A stretch of 64,000 nt of DNA, from positions 84,904,001 to 84,968,000 of the forward strand of contig CM060835.1 in assembly GCA_030762175.1 (NCBI GenBank). Direction: 5' to 3'. This DNA is from Metallyticus violacea (taxonomy: Eukaryota; Arthropoda; Insecta; Mantodea; Metallyticidae). The position numbers and the translations under genes were made by a program. Positions 47,541-58,966 of the stretch are shown here, piece by piece. The notes below the pieces were generated by a model, which had not been told where the DNA came from, made no database searches, and was given only the letters and a program-made list of their open reading frames with translations. Numbering within the stretch: position 1 is the first letter of the stretch; every line of letters begins with the position of its first letter.

Positions 47541-48590
47541 ATAATTAAATTACAAATAAAAGGTTATACAAAGAGAGTAGCTAAATAAGTATGCTAACAG
47601 AAATTTTCGTTTTTAAAATCTGTTATCTTCTTGGTTTATGTATAAATTACAGTGTACTTATTTTGTATAAGACCGGTGGTGGGCAGAAGGCCACGTAGAA
47701 CGATCTGTTTGCTGTTGAAAAGACGTGAAGTTTAAAGAGTCATTGATGCATGAAAGTGATTTGAACAAAGCGAGATACTCTGTTTTGAACACTAAATATC
47801 ATGAAGGATTCGTATTTAGTAACGGAATCAGAACTTTTATATCTTGGAGCGGTTTTAGGTAGTTTTCAACTTTTTCCTCGTTACATTTGGGGAGAAGGGA
47901 AGTGTTTACGATAAAACAATTGAACAGGAGAAAACAGTGTTTACATATTGCATAAAGGAGGTCCTCGTTAATCTGCTTGAAATACGGAAGTGGAAAACAT
48001 CACCATGAATAGTAAAAGGAGTTTCGTATTCTCGGAAAATCAGATATGAAATTCTGAACATCTCCGTTCCTTGGGACCGTATCCCCCACTCCTTATTTTA
48101 ATGGAGATCCGCTTTGAGACTAGAAAGAGCAACTTCACAAGTACAGAATGTAGTTATGCAGATGTAGCGTCCTCTATATAGAATGTGCTAATAGAACCTA
48201 GCATGCAATAACTTAGTATCTTACATCCCGCTGTATCACTTAGCTCTCAAGGGGGTGCACTTTAGTAATCACCACGTTCCTTGCTCACAAAGTTCTGGTT
48301 TTAAAAGCAAATCGACATGTCAATGCTGCAAATGCCAAAAGTTAATTGCACGCTTTTCTGCAAACAGAATTAACTCAGTAGTATGTATATTCATAACCCA
48401 CCATGTTTTAAACGATTTTTTTTTTTCTGCAGTCAGTTCATCAGCATGTTTATACGTTGTTTACATACATGACGTTGATTGATAGAAACAATAGACTATA
48501 AATTGTGCTACATCATTCGACACACCTAATGACCCTTAGGGACCTCGTTTACAGGCATATTATACATTTGTAACACAACATTGATTTTTT
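47541..48590. other. DNA without recognisable genes
   Basis: Nothing recognised. Confidence 0.5.
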
Positions 48591-48591
48591 T

Positions 48592-48874
48592 CATTTATTT
48601 ATTTATTTATTTACGGAAGCTCTTTCACATCTCAGGTCATCAGCGTTCCATTCAATTCAGGGCGTATAACAGCGACAAATTTTGCTGAGAGATCTGTTTT
48701 TTTCAGGCTTGAGGTTCTTTATCGTGCCGTAAATGTACGACACGGGACTCACAGCTTTCCTTTCCTTCCGAAGGAAGCCATATTTAGGATTTTACGCCCG
48801 AAAAAGTCCATCGGTCCTGACCGGGATCGAACCCGCAATCTTGGGTTTAAGAACAAGTATGGTTACCACTACAT
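48592..48874 (-). mobile_element. tRNA-derived SINE, family B, copy e
   Basis: The minus reading gives an A box TGTAGTGGTAACC, B box GGTTCGATCCCGG, GGACTTTTTCGGGCG, TGGCTTCCTTCGGAAGG, CGTGTCGTACATTTACGGCA, CGCCCTGAATTGAATGG and GACCTGAGATGTGAAAGAG. An (AAAT)n tail lies at the left (48,592-48,614). The first few bases of the head, before the A box, are missing. This copy keeps the middle segment deleted in copy c. Confidence 0.86.
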
Positions 48875-48875
48875 T

Positions 48876-49567
48876 GCATATGCCTAAATAAATTGAAATA
48901 AGAAAGCGTTATCTCCAGGTTTCGAGATACTGGACACTTATGTCAGCAACTTCATTGTTTATTTTATATTTAGAAGAGAAAATAAAAATGATAATTAAAC
49001 AATAGTTTCTTAATTATATTTCCCACAATAGGCAGGCGATCAGTTAATTGTAGCACACGATAATAAGATGATAGGATATATAAAAAGATTTATTGAAAAA
49101 TACAAGAATTAGAGTGTAAATGTGTGGCAATAGACGAAATTGATCAAACAGCTGTTTTTGAACAGGAACAGGTACAACATTGTGATATTCAAATATCTTG
49201 TGTAAAATACTTTAAAATGAAGGACAATCAGGGAGTCACTGCAATATTTACTTTATACGATAAAACGAATCTCAAAACAAAAATCATATTAGTAGATACT
49301 TTTATTGATCTACATGTTAATACCTCCTTGAGTGTAATAATGATGCTTATATCTTGCTTATTACCTCGTTTCCTTTACTGAAGAAGTGTGTACCAGACTT
49401 AAGTGTTTATTTTCTTAGTTGTGTCGTAAGCGTTTTATCTCTACATTGAACACCTAGTTCGCCAATATATAAATAGTGGGTAAGTCTTCTCATCCTGTAG
49501 ATTGGTAACTATGTAGACCTGCATTTTACATTCGATGGGAAATGCAGGTGCTCTCAAATGACCAGCC
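48876..49567. other. AT-rich DNA without recognisable genes
   Basis: An 85-codon plus-strand frame (49,124-49,381) matches nothing known. Confidence 0.45.
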
Positions 49568-49578
49568 ACATTCACCAG

Positions 49579-49876
49579 CACCGCCACGGGTGGCCGAGGT
49601 CGTTAAGGCGCGGACTCGTAAGCGAGAGGTCTGAGGTTCGTTTCCCGCCAGGACCATCCTCCCTGACTGAAGTTTTTTCCAGGTTTTTCTCAGTCCCCAT
49701 AAATGGCGAATCCTGGAGAGGATTCCTAAAATTAGATCTGGGACGTTTCCTTCCTTTAAAAAAAAATCCTTCTCCAATTTATCATTTCATTAATATATCA
49801 GAATATATCAATATCTACCGCCTGTGGTGTCACAGTAGTAAAAACGGGCGTTAAACACTATTAAAAATAATAAATA
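49579..49876 (+). mobile_element. tRNA-derived SINE, family A, copy 6 (best target duplication)
   Basis: Full-length copy starting CCGCCACGGGTGGCCGAGG, with GTTAAGGCGCGGACTCG, B box GGTTCGTTTCC (two changes), body, and the end AAAACGGGCGTTAAACACTA plus a TAAAAATAATAAAT tail. A perfect 11-base direct repeat, ACATTCACCAG, flanks it at 49,568-49,578 and 49,877-49,887. This defines the true ends of family A. Confidence 0.92.
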
Positions 49877-49887
49877 ACATTCACCAG

Positions 49888-50620
49888 ACCTATAAAAGTC
49901 CTATAAAAGAGTTTACCTTTATCTATTGTGCACATGTTGCTCCAGCACTACTTCTAAATTTTGGCTTTCTCCTGTATGTAAGAAAGTCTTTAAAGAGTAA
50001 AATATGTACCATTCAGTGTCTTGTTTTTCACGTCATATCAATGTAGTTATTCACATTTACTTATATTCGATAAAGCAGATTCGTATAGTAATTAGTGATT
50101 TAATTTAAATTTACATAATTAGGATTTTTACATTGATTAATTATCACAGAATGAGCATTTTTCTTCTTTTCCGTGCCAAAAAACAAAACAAAAAATGTAT
50201 ACTTTTAAGAACCGGGGACTAAAACCCAATACGCGCACAGTGTAACCCAAGTCAAACACGCCGAGAGGCACGTTAGGTACGACGCAGGGGACAGTGTTTA
50301 CGGGATGGTATGTAAAACTCCGTGAGTGTGTAACCATCTAATGCACAGGATGGAGAAGACTCACTCGGTATATAACATTGGGTCTTTGTTTTTATTTTGC
50401 CCGCACGTGGACCGGATCCAAAACTGGTGGATCACAGCTGCACACCCCGCAGTCAAGGTCGGTTAGTGCTTTTTTGGTTTGGAATAGTGAGGAGTTACTG
50501 TATTTTTGCGTTTCATATCTCTGTTTGCCATGGTTCAAAGATTTAATGCATTTTCATATACTGCATTTTTTAAAGAAACGAATCAGCTGCTAATTGTCAT
50601 ATAGTGTTTCAAGAATTTTT
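49888..50620. other. DNA without recognisable genes
   Basis: Nothing recognised. Confidence 0.5.
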
Positions 50621-50910
50621 CCGTGGTTCATCCGTCCGACAGAATCTGCAGTTCGTGAGGTAGGACTTAAATTCAAAACAACAGGATCGGTGTTGGGTTA
50701 GGAAATAAGACGCAGGTTGCATGTGTCAACAGAGGAAAAATTAAATGATCTCGTTGCTCGATTAGAACAATCGCCGCGAAAATCCCTTGAAAATTAGTAC
50801 AATAAGCGAGACTCAGCCGTGCATCAGCTACAAAATTGCAAAATGTCATTCCTACAAGTACATGCCTTTCAACCTACCAACTCAGCAAGGCACAATTTCA
50901 TCTGTGAAAA
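50620..50910 (+). pseudogene. transposase helix-turn-helix remnant (mariner/Tc1-type)
   Basis: The plus strand reads ESAVREVGLKFKTTGSVLG, then in another frame TEEKLNDLVARLEQSPRKSL, then a block with a YKIAKCHSYKY core. Order and wording match the N-terminal part of a transposase type widespread in insects: a first helix region, a GSV linker, then an EK-rich second helix domain. Catalytic blocks are absent, and AT-rich DNA plus a GT/AT microsatellite follows. Limits are approximate. Confidence 0.5.
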
Positions 50911-50999
50911 AACAAAGCAAGTTTTCAGTACTTGGTCTATCGCACGGCTGCCGGTCTCATCCACTTGCTAGGAAAAACAAAACAATAATTATATGTGTT

Positions 51000-51000
<1 letters not shown>

Positions 51001-51031
<31 letters not shown>

Positions 51032-51032
51032 C
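51001..51032. repeat. (GT)n(AT)n compound microsatellite
   Basis: About six GT units, then about nine AT units. Confidence 0.92.
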
Positions 51033-51189
51033 ATATAATTGTAATTACAACATAGAGACCGAAACTTTAGCAAATTCGTCAAAAGTGCAATGGCAGAAAT
51101 AATTTTTTTGAGAACTAGTGAAAGTATCTCTAGGAATGATAACATTTGAAGTCCATAATTGGTGATCAAATGTGAAAAGTTATAAAGGA

Positions 51190-51610
51190 AGAATCAGACT
51201 TGAACATTTCGGGTCACGGCCAGGAGTCAAACCACCAGTGTTCGGTCTTCCGTGCTGTCGCTCTTACCAACTGAACCACAGAACTACCTCTCTCATCTGA
51301 TGGTATTTACTTCGGAATCCTCCCTAAGATTTCTTTACTATGAGGAATTGAATATCTTAAGAGGTGACGAGTACTTTTGACTAGGCCTCTAGTTAATCAG
51401 CAACTAAATATAAAGATTGGGTTATAAGTAATAGTCGCCTCTTAGGGAATAAATCTCTCCAATAGAGAATCCTTAAGAAAGTCTCCGGGAATCAGATGAG
51501 AGAGGCACATGATTCCGTGCTTGGAGGACACGCCATTTCAAATGATTGCAGCGTCAGCACGGAAGAGTGAAGATCCGTGGTTCGAATCCCGGCCGTGATC
51601 TGAATTTTTC
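51190..51610. mobile_element. foldback element with tRNA-like arms
   Basis: Two arms of about 105 bases in opposite orientation enclose about 190 bases of AT-rich spacer. Inner boundaries share the perfect 15-base inverted repeat CCTCTCTCATCTGAT (51,287-51,301) and its complement (51,494-51,508). Outward from it both arms carry AGCGNCAGCACGGAAGA and then a B-box-like block (TGGTTTGACTCC on the left arm, TGGTTCGAATCC on the right), then GGCCGTGA. The left arm also has a good A box (TGGTTCAGTTGG). So the heads face inward and transcription would run outward from both. It is either two nested SINE-like insertions or one foldback unit. No target duplication identified. Confidence 0.6.
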
Positions 51611-51689
51611 AACTCTGAAGGGATAATTTTCATATATAAAATGTGGAAAAATCGATAAACTACATAGGTATAAAGAGTAGCTTTACCCC

Positions 51690-51942
51690 AAGGGCGGCCG
51701 TGATCATTAAGGAACGAACTACTGAGGTCTGCTGTTCGATTCTTGCCAGGGCCTTCCTCTCTGACTAAGGTTTTATCCAAGTTTTCCTCGGTCTTCATAA
51801 ATGCCAAATGCCGGGGAGGTACGCTAAACTTTGGCCTGTAACGTTTCCTTCCTTTATAAAAAAAAAATATCATTTCACCACATGTATCATCAGTGTCCGT
51901 CGACGATGATGCCTCGGCAGTAAAAATGAGTGTTAAACACTT
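51690..51942 (+). mobile_element. tRNA-derived SINE, family A, copy 7
   Basis: The head is degraded (GGCGGCCGTGATCATTAAGG, B box TGTTCGATTCTTGCC). The body keeps CAAATGCCGGGGAGGTACGC and the end AAAATGAGTGTTAAACACT. Near-direct repeats TAAAGAGTAGCT (51,671-51,682) and TAAAGGATAGCT (51,952-51,963) differ at two bases and may be an aged target duplication. It lies about 80 bases from the foldback element. Confidence 0.8.
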
Positions 51943-54900
51943 GGCCATGTGTAAAGGATAGCTGATGAGCGATTGCTACAGGAAGTGATGAAGTGGGTCA
52001 CCATTGGAGGAAGAAAGAGGCGCATAAAAGTGCGAACCGGGATGCAAGAAATAAAATATTTTATCAAAAATAAGGATATAATTGATATCTTGAACGAGTA
52101 GAAATGAATGAAGAAGAAAAAGAAGAATTGGAATTAAATTAGGCTTCGAAAGCTGTGCAAATGTTGCAAAACCGAATAACCCATTATCTGTTATTCTTTT
52201 GCAGACAAGTGAGGAATTGGTCGTCATTGAATGGCCTATCGGTAAAGAAAAGGAAAACAAACAAACAAAGAATGTCGGAACATTTCAAAAATATATCGAT
52301 CTTTACCTTTCATCCTCTCACATGTTATTCAATGAATTTGTTCATTTTTCTGTGTACATAGTTTTATTGGTACATTTTAAAATGCAAATTATTAACGTTT
52401 TGCTTATATTTAAAATGTGTTTATTTACAATACAAAATTAAAGCCCGTTCCTTTTTTTTTTTTTTTTTTTCGGTGAACAGAAATGTGTTAATTTCGCGAA
52501 GGACAGTAATACAGCAATCCCAATAAAGTGGACTACTCTTAAACATTGCCGTGAAGAAGCTCATGCATGTAAATGAGGTTTTTGCTCAATGTGTACTGCC
52601 GTTTGATTAATTAGTCCGGAATTAGTTGGTGGTGAAGTTGCACATCAATTTGGTGCAAACGGATGTTGCTCCCAGAGCCGAGTGTGTCAATAAAATCCGG
52701 GTACTTCATATCAACCAATATTAGAATTACTAATTACCACTACATATTGGATATTCAGGCAAATAGTCCTCTGAAACCTTTGTTTAACTTCGCCATTATT
52801 GATAGTAACTGATGTGGCTGCCTAGTGCAAGTTTTAATGCGGGCGGCGCCTGATTAACTTTAGTATAGCATGTCTGTAGCAGCTTTTCTAGGGAAAATGT
52901 CCGCAATTTTCGCTCAGGTGCTGCTAGTTTGCAATAAATTACGTAATATTCCGTAAGCCTCCACGGCCCGAGTTCATAGTTAAAGATAAATTAAAATCTT
53001 AGCTTCCGGATGTTGCCGTTTTGAAGAATTGAATTGGACGGGAGGGAACTCACAAGCATATAAGGGGACAACAGCAGCAAGTGATAGCAGGTGACCGGCA
53101 TAGCAAGCAGACAATTCGTTCGATAAAGTGCAGCTAAATTTGCACGAAATGTTGCGCCCAATTTGACTCTTCAAGACACGGCAACGTCCGGAATTGTCTT
53201 TTAACATTCCGTGCATATGTTTACACCGATCTCTTGTGTAGTAGCGCGAATTTCACATAAGCTTTAATTGGGATATTTTGCGGATCAGACTTCTCCAATG
53301 AACTCCTTAAGGCAGCTTCTTCCTTTGGGTGCAACTCCAACCAAGAGTGGCGTTCTGCAACTCAAGAGCACACCTCTTCTTGACGATGCATGATCTCATA
53401 CTAGAACCGCCAGAACCTGACGTGTACTTAAAATCACCGAATGGCAATTTTAACCGTTGATATTAAGCATACACAATAACTACTAACTTTGTACTAAATG
53501 AAAAACGTAGGAATGTAGCTCGATTAAAGACTATAACGTGTGTATAGAACATCTTTATTGATATATTGTTAAAAGTGTATTTGTATGCTCTAAATGTTTT
53601 TGCGTTATCTTTAGAAAGGATTAACAAAAATACAAAATACAGCAATAGTATGTACTATTTATATTCAATAAAAATTGCTCTCTGTATCGTTTCAGTGTGC
53701 AGGATTCACAAACGCGGTTTTCTGCTTTTATTGCAATATCTATTTGCCTTGTATGGAAAGTTCTTCATTTGACACCGTCTCCGATTGTCCTTTTTAGGTT
53801 TCTTCGCAGCTTCTTCTTCTTCCTCCTTCTGCGTACTCCTTATTTGGTTTCTAGCTTCCATACATTTGGTGCGTATTTCTTCTATGAATTCTAGGATAAC
53901 ATTTCTGCAACTTATCGTTTTTGCCTTGAAAATAATGGATGAATTGATGGCAGCTAAGTTAAGAATGTTGAAGAAAACCTTATCTTTCCGCTAACTTCAA
54001 ACTAATTCCGTGGTTAAACAGTCGAAGTGGTGTCTAATTTTTTAGGAAAATTGACATGTATATAGAAATGTTAATGTGTTTCATAATATTAGGTCTTGTA
54101 CGCTTCATTGTATCAACCAGAAAAGTGCCTTCAGCTTTCAGCTTGCTACCAAGTTTCACTCTAGTGACATTCACCACTTATTGCTATGCTGATACTAACT
54201 TCATCACTATGTTATCGGAAAGTTTCCCGCCCGCTGCTCTCTGTTCATCGTTAACAAGATAGTACCATTACAAATATATTTTGTGTCAAAATCTACTAAA
54301 GGATAGAATTGACAGTATCGCAGGTTAGTGCATCGTGTCTTGCTACAGTGACATTTGCACCCGGATTATAGCGCAGTTGGCAATTATCAATGAATGTGTT
54401 CTAAGAATTTGATATTAGTGCATATTTATCTGTTATCAAACTCTGGCCTTATGGTTTTCAAATCAGGGTACATACAGCTAAGTATGTATGGTATGTTTTC
54501 TCTTACACTACGATAGTCACATGCCATTAGTGCGGTTGCACTAAAGCTGAGGTGTAATGACATCCAAGTGATAAGTTATCATATCAAAAGACTGTCGGTG
54601 GTTAACATTATGAGCTCGGTAGTAATTCCTCATATTATATATGATTAATAAGCCAGTTTGTACGTAATATCGCTAATGAAAATGTTTTGCTTTGTCCAGT
54701 CCAGTGCACTGGAAGTCCTGCCGTCCCTGCGGTTGCAGCAAATTCCTCGCTTATGGTTATTGCCTTTCTATTTGCTACTTCCTGAGGTTACGTTCCACAT
54801 CTCACTGTTGGGCTTGTACTCACGATCTAAAAGGCGGTGAATTTTGATAGTGAATGCATTCATCTGGCACACAAGAATCCATAACGGGCTTTAGCATACA

Positions 54901-54959
54901 TGTACGAAAATTTTGTTTCCCCTCTTTCTATCGGCTTTTTTTTTTCGTAGTCTTAAGCT

Positions 54960-55019
<60 letters not shown>

Positions 55020-55126
55020 CTGTTTTGGTAGTAAAAGATGCATATGTGAACACAAGCCCAGACGTTTCTCGCAGTATCTTTGATGGGTACAGCCATATTA
55101 CCCTTCTTAAGTAGTATAAACATAGA
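51943..55126. other. DNA without recognisable genes
   Basis: Nothing coding recognised. A T run of about 22 (52,449-52,470) and the (TC)n tract at 54,964 are the only clear structures. Confidence 0.5.
54964..55020. repeat. (TC)n microsatellite
   Basis: About 25 TC units with one T interruption near the right end. Confidence 0.95.
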
Positions 55127-55141
55127 TACGAGGCTTACATT

Positions 55142-55819
55142 TTAAGTTTTTACAAAATCTAGGAAAGATAAAACATTTTTGGAGCAAACTGTTTTATTGC
55201 TTTTTAAAATATTCGCCTCAAATATGTATACATTTATGCTTGCGTTCAAACTAATTCTCGAAACATTTTTTACACTTTGAAGTTGATATCTCAAAAACCT
55301 GGTTTTTAAAGGCTTCAACAGCTTCTTGAGGTGATGAAAATCGCTGTCCACACATTTTTTGTTTGACAAAAGGAAGTCGTTAGGCAATAAATCGGATGAA
55401 TTCGGGCAATAACACATTAACTCGATGCTTTTCTTCTGTTTGACTAACTGTGTATTGTCATGATGAAGAATGATGCGACGTTTTCGGCTGTTTTTCCAGA
55501 TTTCGTTGATGACTTCTGGTAATCAAACTGCAGTATATCATTCAGAATCAACTGTTCTTCGATACTCTAAAGGAATGGTTGCGACATGTCCAGTACAACT
55601 GAAGACACAAAGGATAATTTTCTTGGAAGTGCTACGTGAAGGAACAACTTTTGCGCGATTAGTTTCATCTTGGAACACGCAAACAATGGATTGTTGCTTA
55701 GTTTCCAGTTTATACGAATATGTCCAAGTTTCGTCACATATTACAATGTTGTATACGGGTTTTGCAGTTCTTCGGTGAAATTTGTTGAGCATTTAATTAC
55801 ACCAGCTAATACATACTTT

Positions 55820-55860
<41 letters not shown>

Positions 55861-56130
55861 GGTTAAGTTATGTGCAATCCATCGGGAATATTTCTTTTTC
55901 ACAACTAAATGTTCATGCAAAATCAAATGTACTGCAGTCTTCAATGTGCTTAAGGATGCCTCTATCTCGCTGTAAATCAATCTTCTTTTTCTCCTTGGCT
56001 CACAGCATATGATTTTTTTTTTATGTGAACGACAACTGATTTTGATCCACCTTAACGAAATTCATCATCGAAGGACGCACGACCACGACAAAATTCTGCA
56101 AACCAATTGTTAACATTCTTTTCTGATGGT
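55142..56130 (-). pseudogene. mariner transposase pseudogene (M4)
   Basis: Minus-strand frames of 84 codons (55,538-55,792) and 91 codons (55,142-55,417) carry recognisable parts. They include KPVYNIVICDETWTYSY with the first catalytic Asp kept, LETKQQSIVCVFQDETN, and GHVATIPLEYRRTVDSE before the second block. A third block PNSSDLLPNDFLLSNKK also keeps its Asp. A (TTTC)n tract at 55,817-55,860 interrupts the frame upstream and encodes an ERKKERKK run. Several stops and frameshifts remain. Confidence 0.82.
55817..55860. repeat. (TTTC)n microsatellite inside the mariner
   Basis: About eleven TTTC units within the transposase pseudogene, so it arose after the element inserted or in its recent ancestor. 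Confidence 0.95.
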
Positions 56131-56414
56131 GCTTTATTACAAGTTGAACGAAGTGATTCTATGCATTGCGGTTGAATTAGGTCTTCACTTAAAAAAAAAA
56201 AAAAAAATATCATTCAACGAAAACCTTCATGTGAAATGTACGTCTTTACGCAAAATCCTTTGTTTAAACGCTCACTGTAACCAAACTACTCGGTCAATTT
56301 CCAAGATGCAACAGTTTTCACAATAACAAATGTCAATTGTTACGAAAATAATGATATGTCCCAATAGCGTCACCTAGTGGTCGTTTGTAAGAACTTAAAA
56401 AGGAAGCCCTCGTA

Positions 56415-56725
56415 TTTTTATATCTTTTTATGCTACTTCATGCTGTATTTTAATTGATATGTCTAGCTGTAAAAATTCTACTTAAAACAAGATATCACTT
56501 TGAGTACGTCGGACCAAGTTTTAGCGCTTGGGACTCGTGTGCTCATCTGAAAGTTCTGTTTGAGCTACCCCTGATAACAGGAGGCCAAGCCCAAATGGGA
56601 TCTATGACTTAAATAATTAAATGTGAAGGGGTAACCAATATGTAATCTAAGTGTTGTAAAACATATTCTGTTTATTTCTGAAACAAAGTTTTCAATGTGT
56701 GATTAATTACATATAAAGCAATATA
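56415..56725. other. AT-rich DNA without recognisable genes
   Basis: Between M4 and the LINE fragment. A faint tRNA-like stretch near 56,515-56,585 is too weak to call. Confidence 0.45.
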
Positions 56726-56729
56726 TGAG

Positions 56730-57203
56730 GCGATTTTACTGTATGTAAGTGAAAGCTGGACCGTTCTAGGTAAACATTCTAGTAGAATGGAAGGAGCTCA
56801 GGTGAAATATATAAGAAAAGTGGTTGGAAAGACTAGAAGAGATCAAGTAAGGAATAAAATAATAAGGGAGAGTTTAAATCAGGAAAATATAATCAGTACA
56901 ATGGAAAGAAAGGAGCTGAAATGGTTTTGGCATGTGATAAGAATGACAGTGGACAGGTTGCCGAGGAGAGTACATGAATCAAGGCTGGAAGGAGGAAGAA
57001 GTAGGGGAATACCAAGATTAGAGTGGAAACAATACATGGAGAGATTGGCACGCAGTCATGCGAAGCCAATAAGAGAGCTGCAAGAAACTGCAAAAGATAG
57101 AGAAACCCGACTCCTAAGAGGTATAAGGGATAGAGAAATAAGAAAAATTAATGACTTATTTGATGAATTCGTAACACAACTTTGGCTAGGTTTCAATGTT
57201 TAA
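56730..57203 (+). pseudogene. 3' end of a second LINE reverse transcriptase frame
   Basis: An open stretch from about 56,730 reads AILLYVSESWTVLGKH, then RMEGAQVKYIRKVVGKTRRD, and on through ERKELKWFWHVIRM, DRLPRRVHESRLEGGRSRG, RLEWKQYMERLAR, to a stop at 57,203. This matches the region downstream of the RT domain in arthropod LINEs (LLYGSESWT-like, then FLR-V-G-TRRD-like, then W-GHV-RM-like, then GRRP-GRPR-like). At least 138 codons remain open, but the reverse transcriptase core is absent, so it is a 5'-truncated copy. It is unrelated to the 35.6 kb LINE. Confidence 0.8.
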
Positions 57204-57689
57204 CAAAATTACTATACTACTAATATTATCTTAAGGGGACTAGCCTGTGAAAATTTTCAACAAATAGCCAGTTTTTCCCCGTTCCAGAATAGTTAACTTC
57301 CTTTCTTTTACATTTGATCCTATTTTCATTTTAAAGACCTATCGGTGAAATAGAAATTCAGATTGCTCCTTGCGGAGCTAAATTTCACCGTCGATTTGAA
57401 ATTTCCATGAGAGGCTCTTGAGAGACGGTAAATAAGAGTAATACAAGAAAATGTAAATGGATGAAATGTATATGGTCATGTCAAATGTTATTTATATTTA
57501 AAATTACTACAAAATTTACAGGAATAACGGAGCTTTTTTCTAAAATAATACTTTATTCAAATAAAAATTATTCAGAATGTTTTATCTATTGTGTGTTTGG
57601 AACGTATCTGAAATTTTTCAAAGCTGCACCCAATAAAACATTTTATAAAAATCTTCTCTCTCTCTCGAAATATTTTATGTATTTATCTG
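57204..57689. other. AT-rich DNA, in part possible LINE 3' UTR
   Basis: The first part may be the LINE's 3' untranslated region, but no tail or target duplication was found. The rest shows nothing. Confidence 0.4.
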
Positions 57690-57880
57690 CAAAGATCACG
57701 GGTTTAATCCTGGCCAGTGGATGGATTTTATTCGGGCGTAAAAATCTTTAAGTATGGTTTCCTTCAGAATGAAAGTAATGCCGTGAGATTTGCGGCACGT
57801 AAAAGAAACTGAAGCCTGAAAGAAAAGGTCGCTTAATCAAAATTTATCAGCCGCTTCTCGCTTGAATTGAATGACCTGAG
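57690..57880 (+). mobile_element. tRNA-derived SINE, family B, copy f (5' truncated)
   Basis: It starts within the head at GCAAAGATCACGGGTTTAATCC, so the A box is lost. It continues with the family body (GATTTTATTCGGGCGTAAAA, ATGGTTTCCTTCAG, TTTGCGGCACGTAAAAGAA, CTGAAGCCTGAAAG) and ends around GAATTGAATGACCTGAG. Confidence 0.78.
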
Positions 57881-58965
57881 CCGAACAAACTATTTTTTTG
57901 AAATGACTTGCGGTAATGATTGGTAAAAAATTAAGTGAAATGAATGAAGAAAATTAGAATTTTTGATTTTCTTATATGGATCTCCTTAACTATAGTTATA
58001 GTGCAGCCAAGTTTAAAAGAGGTAATTGTGTTTTCATGTTTTTTAAGCAGGAAATACATATTACAGATGTTTTTCTTTGTTTTGAGCCGTGAGGACTTTT
58101 GTTTAAGTTTTGTATCTTGGAAGTTTGTTGATATTTCATTATTCGGGTCCTCGTGGAATACGTTAGTTATGTCAATATCAAACTTACGTGACCTTTGACA
58201 TATAGCAGACTCGGGTAATGTAGAGATCGTTATGCATCGCCAGGTTCCTGGTCTGTTTTCTTTCCATTTGCCGCTCTTTAGGTTACCGTGCGCGGGAATC
58301 CAGAATTTAAACACTGTTAAAACCCCTTCGTTCTGAAGCTAAGGTGGATAATGGTGTTATCTTTGTGGAGTCAGTTTCCTCGCTACCTCCTAAATTTATT
58401 TTACTTTCCTCTACAGTGAGAAAGAACATAGTAACGGCGTCCAGTTTTCGGAATGCCTTTATACGTTTCTCTCTTAGAGGGATGTAAGAATATTCACATT
58501 GCTGATGAATTCCTTTTGAACTTTTATTTCAGCTCTCATCGGTTGTAAGCGCTTAGCTAAATTTGTGATGCATGCAAGTTTTGTAATAATAATATACTTT
58601 TCGTATGCACAGCGCAGTGTTAGTTACGCTTTATATGCACCTTGCAATATGATATAACAACCAAATTTAAACTATTTCTTTAAATGTTAAAATAAAATAC
58701 ACTTACCGGGGGGAAAATAACAAATCACTTGCAATAGTTAAAATAGATTTTAAAGTAAATTTCGAAGTAATTCCAGATATAACGTTGTTGCAAACATACT
58801 TATTTTTAATATTACACTTCAATGAACTTGTAACACGTCAATTTGCAGTTGTTTTTATCAATTTTGAGACAATAACCTTCATAAACGAAACATATACACT
58901 TTTTGTCATAGTTTGCTCTAACTTTTATGCTCAATTTTGTCCACTAAACTTCACTAACGTTGAAA
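57881..58965. other. AT-rich DNA without recognisable genes
   Basis: A 127-codon minus-strand frame (57,931-58,314, MFKFWIPAHGNL) and an 84-codon plus frame overlap it. Neither resembles a known protein. Confidence 0.45.
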
Positions 58966-58966
58966 A

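Larger units (their letters stand above)
55129..56412 (-). mobile_element. complete but decayed mariner transposon (M4)
   Basis: 1284 bp, flanked by TA (55,127-55,128 and 56,413-56,414). The left end CGAGGCTTACATTTTAAGTT and the reverse complement of the right end CGAGGGCTTCCTTTTTAAGT match over most of about 28 bases. Transposase remnants run on the minus strand. It belongs to a different subfamily from M1/M2, judging by both ends and protein. Confidence 0.88.

Noticed and set aside
49583..49660. Possible functional Ser/Leu tRNA gene
   Set aside because: It is the head of SINE-A copy 6, with target duplications outside the whole SINE.
56510..56590. Faint tRNA-like stretch
   Set aside because: The B box is too far from consensus, and no second copy is visible.
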